Numbered from the stretch's first letter, positions 1 to 7,710 are shown. The stretch is DNA of 64,000 nucleotides from Candidatus Tayloriibacteriota bacterium (GCA_016215405.1 JACRJQ010000008.1:124001-188000); one strand, 5' to 3'. Notes: generated by a model not told the origin, from the letters alone. Translations and numbers: made by a program.

Positions 1-1851
1 GAAATTGATGACCTTCGCCTGGCTTCGCATCGCCTTGGTGACGTTTTCCTCCGGCACGCCGAATACCTGGGCTGCGACGGCTGCGTGGACGTCTTCGCCC
101 CGCCTGAAGATGTCTATGAACTTCTCGTCCTTAGAGAGGAACGCCGCGATGCGCAGCTCGATCTGGGAATAGTCGAACGCGACGAGCTTCCACCCCTTCT
201 CCGCTATGAAGGCGTTCCTTATCCTTCGGCCGAGCTCTGATCGGTTCGGGATATTCTGTATCGAAGGGTCTTTCGTCGCCATGCGTCCCGTGACGGCACC
301 TGTTTGGATAGACGTCGGGTGGATGCGGGAGCCCTCGTCGAGGAGAGGCGGGATAGCGTCGATATATGTGCCTAAAAGCTTCGCGAGCTCTCTGTATCTC
401 AATATCTCGCCTATGATCGGATGCTCATCGGCCAATTTCTCGAGCTCGGATTCTTTGGTCGAGAGAGCTCCTCCTGCGGTCTTTTTCTTGGACTTCAATC
501 CGAGCTTGGTGAAAAGTATCTCCCCCAATTGCTTCGGCGAGCCGATGTTAAATTCGGTATCCGCCATCTTCCAGATCGACTTCTCTATCGCTCCGAGCTC
601 CTTGCGGTATTCGTCCCCGAGCTTCGCGAGGTATGCCTTGTCGATCTTCACGCCCGTCTCTTTCATCTTCTCTACGAGGGGCATGAGAGGCTTCTCGATC
701 TCTTCCCAGACCCTTTTTAGGCCCCGCTTCCCCACCTCGGCTTCGAGCGCTTTGTACGCCTCGTCGAAGGTCTTCGCCCTCGTGAAATCCATGATGTCCG
801 CAGCTTGAGGGTCGGAGATGTTCGAGTTGAGAAGCCAGAGCATGACGGCGGCCTCTTTAAAACGGACTCCTTCGGCGGACGCGTCTATGACCGGCGTCTT
901 CGCGGTCGCTTCTTCCGCCTCTATATCGCCCGAGAGGTCTTGGCCGAGAGCGTTCTTGAGGCGTACGGTCATGGTCCTGAATTCGAGGTCCGAAAAGAGC
1001 TTTGAAGCCTTGTCGATGTCGATGCCGTCCCTCCAAGTCTTCTTTGGAAGGGCCCAGTCGATAGGCGCGTCGCGGCGTATGGTCGCGAGGACTTTAGAGA
1101 ATTCGGCGTCTTCCTTGCCCTGCTCCAAAAGCTCGATCGTGCGAGGGGTGATCCCCGCTTCCTCGAACTTCGATTTACCTTTTTTGAGCTCTTTGTATAT
1201 ATCCTCGACCGAGCCGAAGGTCGTGATGAGGATCGTCGCGGTCTTCTCGCCTATGCCCTTTATGCCGATGATGTTATCAGACGGGTCGCCGCGCAGGCCT
1301 TTGTAGTCGGGAAGGAGCTCTGGGCCGAATCCGAACCTCTCGCGCACGCCCTTCTCGTCGTATATGACCGTATCTTTGATGCCTTTCTTGAGCGTGTAGA
1401 CGCGCACGCACTCGCCTGAGATCAATTGGAGCGTGTCCATGTCGCCCGAGGCGATGATCACTTCGAGGTCGCCTTTGGCGCATTCCTTCTTGACCTTCTC
1501 GACGATGGTGCCGAGGATGTCGTCGGCCTCGAAGCCTTCCTTGTCGTATATCGGGATGCCCAACGCGTCGAATATGTCGCGCGAGCGGATGATCTGAGCG
1601 ACGAGCTCATCGTCAGTCTTGGCGCGGCCGGCTTTATAGTCTTTATATGCCTCGTGCCTGTGAGTAGGCTTTGGCAGGTCGTATGCCGCGACGATGTAGT
1701 CCGGCTTCAATTTCTCGACCGCTGAAAAGATCATCGTACAAAGGCCATAGAGCGCGCCGGTCGCCTCGCCTTTCGACGTCGCGAAATCGGGCAGGGCGTG
1801 ATACGCCCTATGGAGGATGGCGTGAGAGTCGAGGAGGATGAGGCGTTTCAT
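1..1851 (-). CDS. polA: DNA polymerase I, C-terminus cut by window edge
   Basis: Replicative gap-filling and repair polymerase, acting on Okazaki fragments in the cytoplasm. The reading frame is open from an ATG at 1851 to the left edge (617 codons). The N-terminal 5' nuclease domain is recognisable (LLDSHAILHRAYHAL start; GDMDTLQLI; GLRGDPSDNIIGIKGIGEKT at about residues 185-215), and polymerase motif A (DYSQIELR) begins at D560. In Taq polymerase the equivalent Asp is 610 and in E. coli 705, so the space left for a 3'-5' exonuclease domain is even smaller than in Taq and no DxE exonuclease motif is seen; proofreading is presumably absent. A TATAAT hexamer lies 6 nt upstream of the ATG, suggesting a leaderless mRNA. 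The polymerase fingers and palm C-terminus are outside the window. Confidence 0.95.
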   Translation of the reverse strand, partial: MKRLILLDSHAILHRAYHALPDFATSKGEATGALYGLCTMIFSAVEKLKPDYIVAAYDLPKPTHRHEAYKDYKAGRAKTDDELVAQIIRSRDIFDALGIPIYDKEGFEADDILGTIVEKVKKECAKGDLEVIIASGDMDTLQLISGECVRVYTLKKGIKDTVIYDEKGVRERFGFGPELLPDYKGLRGDPSDNIIGIKGIGEKTATILITTFGSVEDIYKELKKGKSKFEEAGITPRTIELLEQGKEDAEFSKVLATIRRDAPIDWALPKKTWRDGIDIDKASKLFSDLEFRTMTVRLKNALGQDLSGDIEAEEATAKTPVIDASAEGVRFKEAAVMLWLLNSNISDPQAADIMDFTRAKTFDEAYKALEAEVGKRGLKRVWEEIEKPLMPLVEKMKETGVKIDKAYLAKLGDEYRKELGAIEKSIWKMADTEFNIGSPKQLGEILFTKLGLKSKKKTAGGALSTKESELEKLADEHPIIGEILRYRELAKLLGTYIDAIPPLLDEGSRIHPTSIQTGAVTGRMATKDPSIQNIPNRSELGRRIRNAFIAEKGWKLVAFDYSQIELRIAAFLSKDEKFIDIFRRGEDVHAAVAAQVFGVPEENVTKAMRSQAKVINF

Positions 1852-1890
1852 ATTCTTATTATAGCTATTTTACGATGTCGCGCCTCGGCA

Positions 1891-1947
1891 AATAAAAAGG
1901 GCCACGCTATCGATTGATCTAGAATTAACTGATCGACAACGTGGCCC
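1891..1947 (-). terminator. Intrinsic terminator of the 16S-like RNA
   Basis: On the minus strand an 8-bp GC-rich stem (GGGCCACG/CGTGGCCC, 1899-1906 with 1940-1947) continues into a second AT-rich imperfect stem (TCGAT with ATCGA) and is followed by TTTTTATT. It ends a minus-strand transcript just before polA's promoter. Confidence 0.8.
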
Positions 1948-2250
1948 AGATAGGCGCAAGCATTGGACCAACAACCGTCTTTCGGCCGGCCGTATCTCAG
2001 GTCGGCTACCCGTCATAGCCTTGGTGGGCCATTACCCTGCTTGAGTGAACTCAAGCCAACGGAATCTTCCCTCGCCGGTACTTATCCGTTCGCCAACTAG
2101 CTGATAGGCCGCGAACCCGCTCTATGAATTCAAGCGGTATCCGCGTGTTACTTCGCACCAGCTTGTCCTCCTGTGATGACCATAAATCGTCTGGGAACGA
2201 CCACGTCTATCACGAGAACCTCGCCTGACGGCAGGTGAGCGCCTGGATAA
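1891..2250 (-). ncRNA. Structured RNA with 16S rRNA-like blocks
   Basis: The 420-base gap between tsaE and polA holds no convincing gene. Its minus strand reads as an RNA ending in a strong intrinsic terminator. Two blocks match the conserved 16S rRNA region around E. coli positions 220-290: 2093-2115 (reads CGCGGCCTATCAGCTAGTTG) and 1995-2037 (reads GGGTAATGGCCCACCAAGGC, then ATGACGGGTAGCCGACC). A weaker third block at 2138-2152 (AGTAACACGCGGATA) resembles positions around 115-130. In 16S the first two blocks are contiguous; here 55 bases with a perfect GCTTGAG/CTCAAGC hairpin separate them. The 5' end is a guess; a weak promoter could overlap the end of tsaE. It is not a full 16S gene and lacks tmRNA or RNase P hallmarks. 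It may be an rRNA-derived functional RNA or a decayed fragment. Confidence 0.55.
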
Positions 2251-2271
2251 GAAGCTATCAGATCGTCTCGA

Positions 2272-2706
2272 TTAGTCAAAGTAAATTTCCCTTGTCACCT
2301 CATCCACAAATTTGAATCTGATCGTCGTTGCTTCTTTAGGCAGGGCACCGCCTATATTCTCTGGCCATTCGATGAGAACGAGATTCCCAGGATCACCGAT
2401 CGTCTCCTTCCACCCGAGCCTCTCGACCTCCTCTGCCCTTTCGAGCCGGTATGCGTCTATGTGTATGAATTTTTTAAAATGATTCCGATTATGGAGGTCG
2501 TAGGATTTCATGATGACGAAGGTCGGGGACGAGACTTCGGATTCATGGATGCCGAGAGCGGCAGCGAACGCCTTGGAGAATGTGGTCTTTCCCGAGCCGA
2601 GATCGCCGGAAAGGGCGAGGACGGCCGCACGCGAAGCGTGCGGCCGTATCTTATCCGCCAATCCCTTCGCGATCTTAGCGGTCTCTTCGAGGCTCTTCGA
2701 TATCAT
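2272..2706 (-). CDS. tsaE: tRNA threonylcarbamoyladenosine biosynthesis ATPase TsaE
   Basis: ATPase subunit of the complex (TsaB, TsaC, TsaD, TsaE) that makes the t6A37 modification on ANN-decoding tRNAs. The 144-residue length is typical. A Walker A motif GDLGSGKTT sits at about residues 34-42, followed by the family's SPTF motif (residues 60-63), HIDAYRL at about 83-89 and LVLIEWPEN at about 109-117. The partners TsaB, TsaC and TsaD are not in this window. The start ATG at 2706 has a TAGAAT hexamer 6 nt upstream, consistent with a leaderless transcript. The gene is followed on the same strand by the 16S-like RNA and polA. Confidence 0.93.
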   Translation of the reverse strand: MISKSLEETAKIAKGLADKIRPHASRAAVLALSGDLGSGKTTFSKAFAAALGIHESEVSSPTFVIMKSYDLHNRNHFKKFIHIDAYRLERAEEVERLGWKETIGDPGNLVLIEWPENIGGALPKEATTIRFKFVDEVTREIYFD

Positions 2707-2732
2707 GCCTAGATTCTACAGCCTATCCGAGA

Positions 2733-2767
2733 ATAAAAAAGGAGGCCCCGCTTTCGCAAGGGCCTCC
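2733..2767 (-). terminator. Intrinsic terminator after the lipoprotein gene
   Basis: Stem GGAGGCCC with GGGCCTCC (2741-2748 with 2760-2767), followed on the minus strand by TTTTTTAT. It sits between the lipoprotein gene and tsaE, so tsaE needs its own promoter, which is visible. Confidence 0.85.
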
Positions 2768-2788
2768 GGAAACAGTCTTGTCGTTGTC

Positions 2789-3295
2789 TTAACGAGCCGC
2801 GTAGGACGGATACGGGAAGATCTCCCGATACCAGTGGTCTCTGCCGTCGACATAGTGAGTCTCGACAGAGGTTCCTGTCTCGCGGCCGGAGGCGTCCACA
2901 AAAGTCACGAAGACCTTCATGAACTCCCGTTCGCCCGTGATCCGAGGAGAGGCGATGAACGCGTCCTTTCCGACCGATCCCGTGCCGTAGTCGTATGACC
3001 CGGTGGGAAGCGGTTCGGAGAGGGACGGCCTCCAGAGGAATATACCGACTCGCACTTTGAGGGCGCGATCGGCATAGGGATTCTTCACGAGGAAGCCGGC
3101 GCGGTCGGGAGCGCTGCTCTCAGGACACGGGTTAGCGTATCCAAAGGTGCCAAGGACCGGAATCGTGTATGTGCCCATCCCGTTGGATTGGCACCCGCAC
3201 AAGGCGACAGACAAGCTTACGATGAGCGAGCAGATCAGGATTTTCATGGAAAGACCGAAATTCGGAGGTTCAGGAATCTCACGGCGACGTGCCAT
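2789..3295 (-). CDS. Small putative lipoprotein, function unknown
   Basis: A 168-residue exported protein. A hydrophobic stretch MKILICSLIVSLSVALCGC ends in a lipobox-like LCGC, so cleavage and lipidation before the second Cys is likely, giving a surface- or membrane-anchored product. Two starts are possible: the ATG at 3295 (TATAAT 9 nt upstream, adds 16 residues MARRREIPEPPNFGLS) and the ATG at 3247 that directly begins the signal peptide; the promoter position favours 3295. The mature part has no motif I recognise. It contains many Gly, Tyr and Phe residues and could fold as a beta sandwich. It is divergent from pilB and has its own terminator, so it is a single-gene unit. Confidence 0.7.
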   Translation of the reverse strand: MARRREIPEPPNFGLSMKILICSLIVSLSVALCGCQSNGMGTYTIPVLGTFGYANPCPESSAPDRAGFLVKNPYADRALKVRVGIFLWRPSLSEPLPTGSYDYGTGSVGKDAFIASPRITGEREFMKVFVTFVDASGRETGTSVETHYVDGRDHWYREIFPYPSYAAR

Positions 3296-3381
3296 GATAT
3301 TAATATTATACTCCTATTTTCGCTAAAAGTCAATATGTAGTTTCGATAGGTAAAACGACGAAGTGACGCTAAAATATGGCC

Positions 3382-5058
3382 ATGACAGTATCTTTCGACG
3401 AGGACAGGCAGGATAAAAAGCTCGAGGAGTGGAAGAGACGCGAAGAGGAGGACGTCGCCCAGATCCTCGCCTCCCGATACGGGCTCGAATACGCGGACCT
3501 CGGTCCGGTGCCTATCAATATGGACGCCCTCAGGCTCCTTACCGTCGACGAGGCGAAGGAGGCGCGGCTCGCTCCTTTCTCTCTCGTGGGAAAGCGGGTA
3601 AAGATCGCCGTGATCTCTCCGGCGAACGAAAAGACCGTCCTCGCCCTCGACAAGATAAAGGCCAAGGGATACGAGGTGACCCTCGCCGTAGTCTCTCCCC
3701 TCTCTTTGGAAAAGGCATGGTCGCGCTACGCCGACCTCTCGTTCTCGACCGAGACCAAGGCCGGCGCGCTCGATATATCGAGCGAGGATATAAAGAACTT
3801 CATCGGCCGGATAAAGACCATCGACGACGTGCGCGAGCAGATAAACGAGATACTCAAGCTCAAGAAAGGCTTCCGCATCTCGAAGATACTCGAGATCGTG
3901 CTCTCCGGCGCGCTCGCGACCAAAGCGTCCGACATCCATATCGAGCCGGAAGAGGTCTATGTGCGGCTGCGCTACCGCCTCGACGGCGTGCTCACCGACA
4001 TCCTGACGTTCGACCTCGAGACGTTCGGGCTCCTCCTCTCGCGCCTCAAGCTCCTCTCGGGCCTTAAGCTCAATATCAAATCCGAGGCTCAAGACGGCCG
4101 TTTTTCGGTCAAGATAGGCGAAGACGACATCGAGATCCGCACGTCTGTCCTCCCCGGCGCCTACAACGAGTCAGTGGTCCTCAGGCTCCTCAACCCGAAA
4201 TCGATCCAAGTGCCCCTCGAGTCTTTGGGCATCCCGAAGAAGCTCCTCTCCGTCATCATGAAGGAGATCGCGAAGCCCAACGGCATGATCCTCACGACGG
4301 GACCGACGGGATCGGGAAAGACGACAACCCTCTATGCGTTCCTCCGAAAGATCCACACGCCCGACGTGAAGATCATCACGATCGAAGACCCTATCGAATA
4401 CCATCTCCCGGGCATCGTGCAGACCCAGGTGAATTCGGACAAAGGCTACACCTTCGACCTCGGCCTCCGCTCCGCCCTGCGCCAAGACCCTGACGTGATC
4501 ATGGTGGGCGAGATCCGCGATCCCGAGACCGCGCAGACCGCAGTGAACTCGGCCCTCACGGGGCACCTCGTCTTCTCGACCCTCCACACGAATTCGGCGG
4601 CAGGCTCCTTTCCCCGCCTCATCGACCTCGGAGTCAACCCGCGCACGATCTCGTCGGCTATAAACCTGGCTCTGGCGCAGCGCCTCGTCCGAACGCTCTG
4701 TAGCGCCTGCAAAAAGGAAGAGAAGCTCGAAGGCGCCGACAAGGCGACGGTCGAAAGGGTCCTCGCGACCATCGTCGACAGGTCGGAGATACCGGCAAAA
4801 GCTGATTCTCATTTTCGACCGGTAGGGTGCCCCCAGTGTAACGGCTCCGGATACAAGGGCCGCATCGGCCTCTACGAGGGAATCCTCCTCACCGAAGAGA
4901 TCAACAAGGCGATCGAATTCTCGACGTCGGCAGCGGAGGTCGAGAAAGTCGCGGCCGCGCAAGGCATCCTCACGATGCTCCAAGACGGGGTCATAAAATC
5001 CATCACTGGCGTGACGTCTCTCGAGGAGCTGCAGAGAGTTATAAACATAGAACAATAG
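3382..5058 (+). CDS. pilB: Type IV pilus assembly ATPase PilB (GspE family)
   Basis: Cytoplasmic hexameric motor that powers type IV pilus extension. It has an N-terminal GspE/MshE-like domain (about residues 25-145), Walker A GPTGSGKT at residues 307-314, an Asp box and Walker B region DPDVIMVGEIRDPE at about 370, a His box (TLHTNSA), and a C-terminal zinc tetracysteine (C440, C443, C483, C486). A TAAAAT hexamer at 3370-3375 ends 6 nt before the ATG at 3382, which supports that start over the in-frame ATG at 3376; the product is then 558 residues. PilC, PilM and the pilins are not nearby, so pilus genes are dispersed. The coiled-coil gene starts 3 nt after the stop and is probably co-transcribed. 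Confidence 0.93.
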   Translation: MTVSFDEDRQDKKLEEWKRREEEDVAQILASRYGLEYADLGPVPINMDALRLLTVDEAKEARLAPFSLVGKRVKIAVISPANEKTVLALDKIKAKGYEVTLAVVSPLSLEKAWSRYADLSFSTETKAGALDISSEDIKNFIGRIKTIDDVREQINEILKLKKGFRISKILEIVLSGALATKASDIHIEPEEVYVRLRYRLDGVLTDILTFDLETFGLLLSRLKLLSGLKLNIKSEAQDGRFSVKIGEDDIEIRTSVLPGAYNESVVLRLLNPKSIQVPLESLGIPKKLLSVIMKEIAKPNGMILTTGPTGSGKTTTLYAFLRKIHTPDVKIITIEDPIEYHLPGIVQTQVNSDKGYTFDLGLRSALRQDPDVIMVGEIRDPETAQTAVNSALTGHLVFSTLHTNSAAGSFPRLIDLGVNPRTISSAINLALAQRLVRTLCSACKKEEKLEGADKATVERVLATIVDRSEIPAKADSHFRPVGCPQCNGSGYKGRIGLYEGILLTEEINKAIEFSTSAAEVEKVAAAQGILTMLQDGVIKSITGVTSLEELQRVINIEQ

Positions 5059-5061
5059 ACC

Positions 5062-5469
5062 ATGGTATACGCGAACGGCACAGGAGATATAAGCACGAAG
5101 GTCCGAGAGCTCGAAGCGGAGATGGACAAAAGCGCCCTCGAATTCCAAGGCCACGAGAAGAAGGTCCAGGAATTAAAGCTCGGCATACAAAAAGCGCAGG
5201 CAGACGCGAAAGCGAAAGATTCCGTAGTCCATCAGAAGGAGAACGAGATAACGAGGACCCGCGAAGAGAAGCGCGAGCTCGAAAGGACGGCTATAAAGCT
5301 GGAATCCGAGCTTCGAAGGGCCGAAACGGACCTCGCCAACTTCAGGCGCGAATACGACAAGCATAAAATGGAGCTCCAGAGGCTCCAACAGGCCCTTCAG
5401 AGCGTCCAAGCCGCCGAAAGAGACTCCTCGAGGATGCGCGGCCAGCATGGCGGATCGATACGCCGATAG
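5062..5469 (+). CDS. Coiled-coil protein co-transcribed with pilB
   Basis: A 135-residue hydrophilic protein with no signal peptide or membrane segment. Residues 10-120 are almost entirely charged heptad-like sequence rich in Glu, Lys, Arg and Gln, predicting a long parallel or antiparallel coiled coil; the tail is Arg/Gly-rich (GGSIRR). It starts 3 nt after pilB, so translational coupling is likely, and it may be a PilB-associated scaffold. That role is inferred only from gene order. No family is recognised. Confidence 0.75.
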   Translation: MVYANGTGDISTKVRELEAEMDKSALEFQGHEKKVQELKLGIQKAQADAKAKDSVVHQKENEITRTREEKRELERTAIKLESELRRAETDLANFRREYDKHKMELQRLQQALQSVQAAERDSSRMRGQHGGSIRR

Positions 5470-5573
5470 CCCTCTGTCGATGGACGATTTGCCTCCCGCT
5501 CCATCTCGTGTCGTTTTGCTTATCCTCTGTTGCAGGAGCAGATAGGAAGAGTACTATGGCAAAAGATGGCAAA

Positions 5574-5597
5574 AGAAAAACCCGCCCCTGCGGGCGG
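5574..5597 (-). terminator. Intrinsic terminator of the small RNA
   Basis: Minus-strand stem CCGCCC-GCAG-GGGCGG (5582-5597) followed by GTTTTTCTTTT. No U-run follows on the plus strand, so it serves the minus-strand RNA only. Confidence 0.8.
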
Positions 5598-5765
5598 ATC
5601 GTTCCAGAACATAAATCTCTAAGCAATACATAATGGTGTGCACCAAATGTTAAGCAGAGTTCTTAGGATGGCACCAGTAGGAAGACCGGAGTCTAACCAG
5701 AACGTCCCGAGAATATCAACTAGTAAACCGTAAAGGTTTAATTGCTTAGAGATTCATGGCCTGGA
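5574..5765 (-). ncRNA. Structured small RNA of unknown family
   Basis: The 344-base gap between the coiled-coil gene and ruvB holds this RNA. On the minus strand a 14-bp perfect long-range helix (5741-5754 AATCTCTAAGCAAT pairing with 5614-5627) closes a domain of about 110 nt that contains further hairpins: TAAACC-TTTAC-GGTTTA and a GGTG/CACC palindrome. A short tail leads into an intrinsic terminator. A candidate promoter (TTGAAT, 18-nt spacer, TATGAA) lies upstream, overlapping the ruvB start region. Overall architecture (long closing stem, internal hairpins, terminator, about 190 nt) could suit a 6S-type RNA. I see no SRP Alu/domain IV, tmRNA or RNase P signatures. Confidence 0.55.
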
Positions 5766-5813
5766 ATCCCTTGTTTCAATCTTTCATAACTAGCTTAGCA
5801 TACTCGATTCAAA

Positions 5814-6863
5814 ATGTCAAGTACCCGTAACACCCCCTCTTCCGGCGGCAAAGATACGGCCTCGAACAAGGCTGGTTTGGGAGGCGACGAGCTTTTCCTC
5901 GATACGACCCTCCGACCGTCGTCATGGGACGAATATGTCGGCCAAAAAACCATTAAAGAGAACCTGCGGGTCCTTTTGCGCGCCGCGGCCGAGCGAAAGC
6001 ACCCTCCGGAGCACATACTCTTCTACGGCCCCCCGGGCCTCGGCAAGACCACCCTCGCCCACCTCATCGCCAAAGAGACCGCGTCGCAGCTCAAGGCGAC
6101 CTCGGGCCCCGCGATAGAGAAGGTAGGAGACCTCGCGTCGATACTCACCAACCTCTCTCCGGGCGACATGCTCTTCATCGACGAGATCCACCGCCTCAAC
6201 AAGGCGATCGAAGAGGTCCTCTATCCGGCGATGGAGTCTGGCTCGCTCGACATCATCATAGGCAAAGGGCCGTCCGCGCGCACGATCCAGCTCGAGCTCC
6301 CTCCGTTCACTCTCATAGCCGCCACGACGAGGATCGCCCTCCTCTCCTCTCCTTTGCGATCGAGGTTCTCCGGCGGCACGTTCCGGCTCGAATTCTATAC
6401 CGACGCTGAGATACAAAGGATAATCCATCGCTCGGCCAAGCTTTTGGGCCTTGAGATCGACGAGAAGTCGTCCGAAAAGATAGCTAAACGAAGCCGTTTT
6501 ACGCCGCGAACCGCCAACTTCCTCCTCAAAAGGGTCCGCGACCTCGCTCAGGTCGAAAAGGCGCCGGTCTCCGTCGAGATCGTAGACAGGGCCCTCGCCA
6601 TGCTCGGTATCGACGAGCTCGGCCTTTTGCAGAGCGACCGCGACCTTCTCTCGACCCTTATCGACAAATTCGGAGGCGGCCCCGTAGGCCTTAACACCCT
6701 CGCTGCATCGCTTGCTGAAGAAGAGGCGACGATCGAAGAGGTCCACGAACCCTATCTCCTCCAGCTTGGCCTCATCGAGAGGACCCCGCGAGGAAGGAAG
6801 GTCACCGAGAAGGCGTACGGGCACATGAAGGTCGAGCCTTCCAAAAGAGGAAAGCTCTTGTAG
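5814..6863 (+). CDS. ruvB: Holliday junction branch migration ATPase RuvB
   Basis: AAA+ motor that drives branch migration of Holliday junctions together with RuvA. The 349-residue protein has a disordered N-terminus of about 25 residues, Walker A GPPGLGKT at residues 72-79, Walker B with DEIH at 123-126, sensor 1 (TLIAATTR), an arginine-finger region (SPLRSRF) and the C-terminal winged helix (IDKFGGGPVG, TPRGRKVTE). RuvC is encoded 900 bp downstream on the same strand; RuvA is not in this window. The start overlaps the putative promoter of the divergent small RNA. The yebC gene begins 29 nt after the stop, an arrangement in line with the common ruvC/ruvB-yebC association. Confidence 0.95.
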   Translation: MSSTRNTPSSGGKDTASNKAGLGGDELFLDTTLRPSSWDEYVGQKTIKENLRVLLRAAAERKHPPEHILFYGPPGLGKTTLAHLIAKETASQLKATSGPAIEKVGDLASILTNLSPGDMLFIDEIHRLNKAIEEVLYPAMESGSLDIIIGKGPSARTIQLELPPFTLIAATTRIALLSSPLRSRFSGGTFRLEFYTDAEIQRIIHRSAKLLGLEIDEKSSEKIAKRSRFTPRTANFLLKRVRDLAQVEKAPVSVEIVDRALAMLGIDELGLLQSDRDLLSTLIDKFGGGPVGLNTLAASLAEEEATIEEVHEPYLLQLGLIERTPRGRKVTEKAYGHMKVEPSKRGKLL

Positions 6864-6892
6864 GATCTAGAACGCGTTAACCTGAAACCACT

Positions 6893-7420
6893 ATGGCAGG
6901 ACATAACAAATGGAAGCAGATAAAGGACAAGAAGGCGAAGACCGACGGGGCGAAGTCGAAGCTCTATTCTAAATATTCGAAGCTTATCTCGGCAGAAGCG
7001 CAAAAGGTTAAAGGCGACAAGAGCGCCCCTTCCCTTCGAGCCCTCATCGAACGCGCGAAAACTGAAAACGTGACGAACGACGTCATCGACCGCGCCATAA
7101 AGAAGGCCTCCGAGCCTGGATCCGCCCTCGAAGCGATAGTCTACGAGGCTTACGGCCCAGGAGGATGCGCCATGATGATAGAAGCGCTCACCACCAACAA
7201 GAACAAGGCCGCTCAGGAAGTGAAGCATATCCTTTCGGATAATGGCTTCTCCCTCGCCACTCCCGGAAGCGCCTCGTGGGCGTTTAAGCGCGAAGGCACG
7301 ACATGGATCCCGACCATGACGGTCGCCCTCGAAGACGCGGACCTCGGCATCCTCGAAAAGCTCGTCGACGACTTGGAGAACAACGACGAGGTGCAAGACG
7401 TCTTCACGAACGTGGAGTAA
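6893..7420 (+). CDS. yebC: YebC/PmpR-family protein lacking domain III
   Basis: YebC proteins are described as translation factors that help ribosomes through difficult stretches, and some as DNA-binding regulators. The N-terminal signature is clear (MAGHNKWKQIKDKKAKTDGA; then YEAYGPGG at residues 84-91 and a TTNKNKAAQEVKHILS segment). The product is 175 residues against about 240 in E. coli and B. subtilis. The missing part is internal: after SWAFKREG the sequence passes almost directly to the end of domain II (LEKLVDDLENNDEVQDVFTN), so the inserted domain III is absent. I see no frameshift, so this looks like a stable reduced form. It probably belongs to the ruvB transcript. Confidence 0.9.
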   Translation: MAGHNKWKQIKDKKAKTDGAKSKLYSKYSKLISAEAQKVKGDKSAPSLRALIERAKTENVTNDVIDRAIKKASEPGSALEAIVYEAYGPGGCAMMIEALTTNKNKAAQEVKHILSDNGFSLATPGSASWAFKREGTTWIPTMTVALEDADLGILEKLVDDLENNDEVQDVFTNVE

Positions 7421-7470
7421 ATAAAAGGCTGTTCTCTGATCTACTGGACCGGGCTCGAACTTTTCTTTTT

Positions 7471-7560
7471 GGCCTCTCTCGTTTCGTCGCTGCGGGGCGC
7501 AAGGCGTCCCTCGGCGGAATACCGCGCTCGGGCATGTCCTCGCTCCGAAGCCGAGAGGGG
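7471..7560 (-). repeat. Palindromic repeat element, copy A
   Basis: One of three related elements of about 80-95 nt. Read on the minus strand it has outer arms CCTCTCG and CGAGAGAGG, a conserved core GCGAGGACATGCCCGAG followed by a variable loop and GAGGGACGC-TTGCG-CCCCGCAG, and a trailing A-run. Copies B and C are on the plus strand at 7630-7710 and 52099-52190. Confidence 0.6.
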
Positions 7561-7590
7561 CGGGATTGTTTACGAGAAGAGGGATGCTAG

Positions 7591-7612
7591 CCGCGCCGCA
7601 AGGCGCGGTTTT
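7591..7612 (+). terminator. Intrinsic terminator downstream of yebC
   Basis: Stem CCGCGCC-GCAA-GGCGCGG (7591-7608) followed by TTTTCCCTTTCTT. It lies between two copies of the palindromic repeat in the 333-base yebC-ruvC gap, which otherwise contains no gene. Confidence 0.75.
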
Positions 7613-7629
7613 CCCTTTCTTACCCTCCC

Positions 7630-7710
7630 GCCGAGTCCGCGTTCTTCTTTGCGAGGACTTACTCCGAAGGAGGCGCTTGCGTCTCGCAGCAAAGAAAACG
7701 CGGACCGGCT
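7630..7710 (+). repeat. Palindromic repeat element, copy B
   Basis: Outer arms GTCCGCGTT and AACGCGGAC enclose inner arms (TTCTTTGCGAG with CTCGCAGCAAAGAA), so the whole element can form a long imperfect hairpin. It starts GCCGAGTCCGCG and ends CGCGGACCGGCT, like copy C. It sits immediately upstream of the ruvC promoter region. Confidence 0.65.

Noticed and set aside
1891..2250. A complete 16S rRNA gene
   Set aside because: Only about 70-80 nt match and most of 16S is missing; the tsaE-polA gap is 420 nt.
2148..2279. A 43-codon TTG-started frame overlapping the tsaE stop, ending in GGQAGAK
   Set aside because: No promoter or ribosome-binding signal, it runs into the 16S-like RNA, and no family match is apparent. 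It would need conservation data to be accepted.
5556..5633. A 25-codon frame beginning MAKDGKRKTRP on the plus strand
   Set aside because: It overlaps the terminator and closing stem of the minus-strand RNA, has no promoter of its own and no known homologue by eye.
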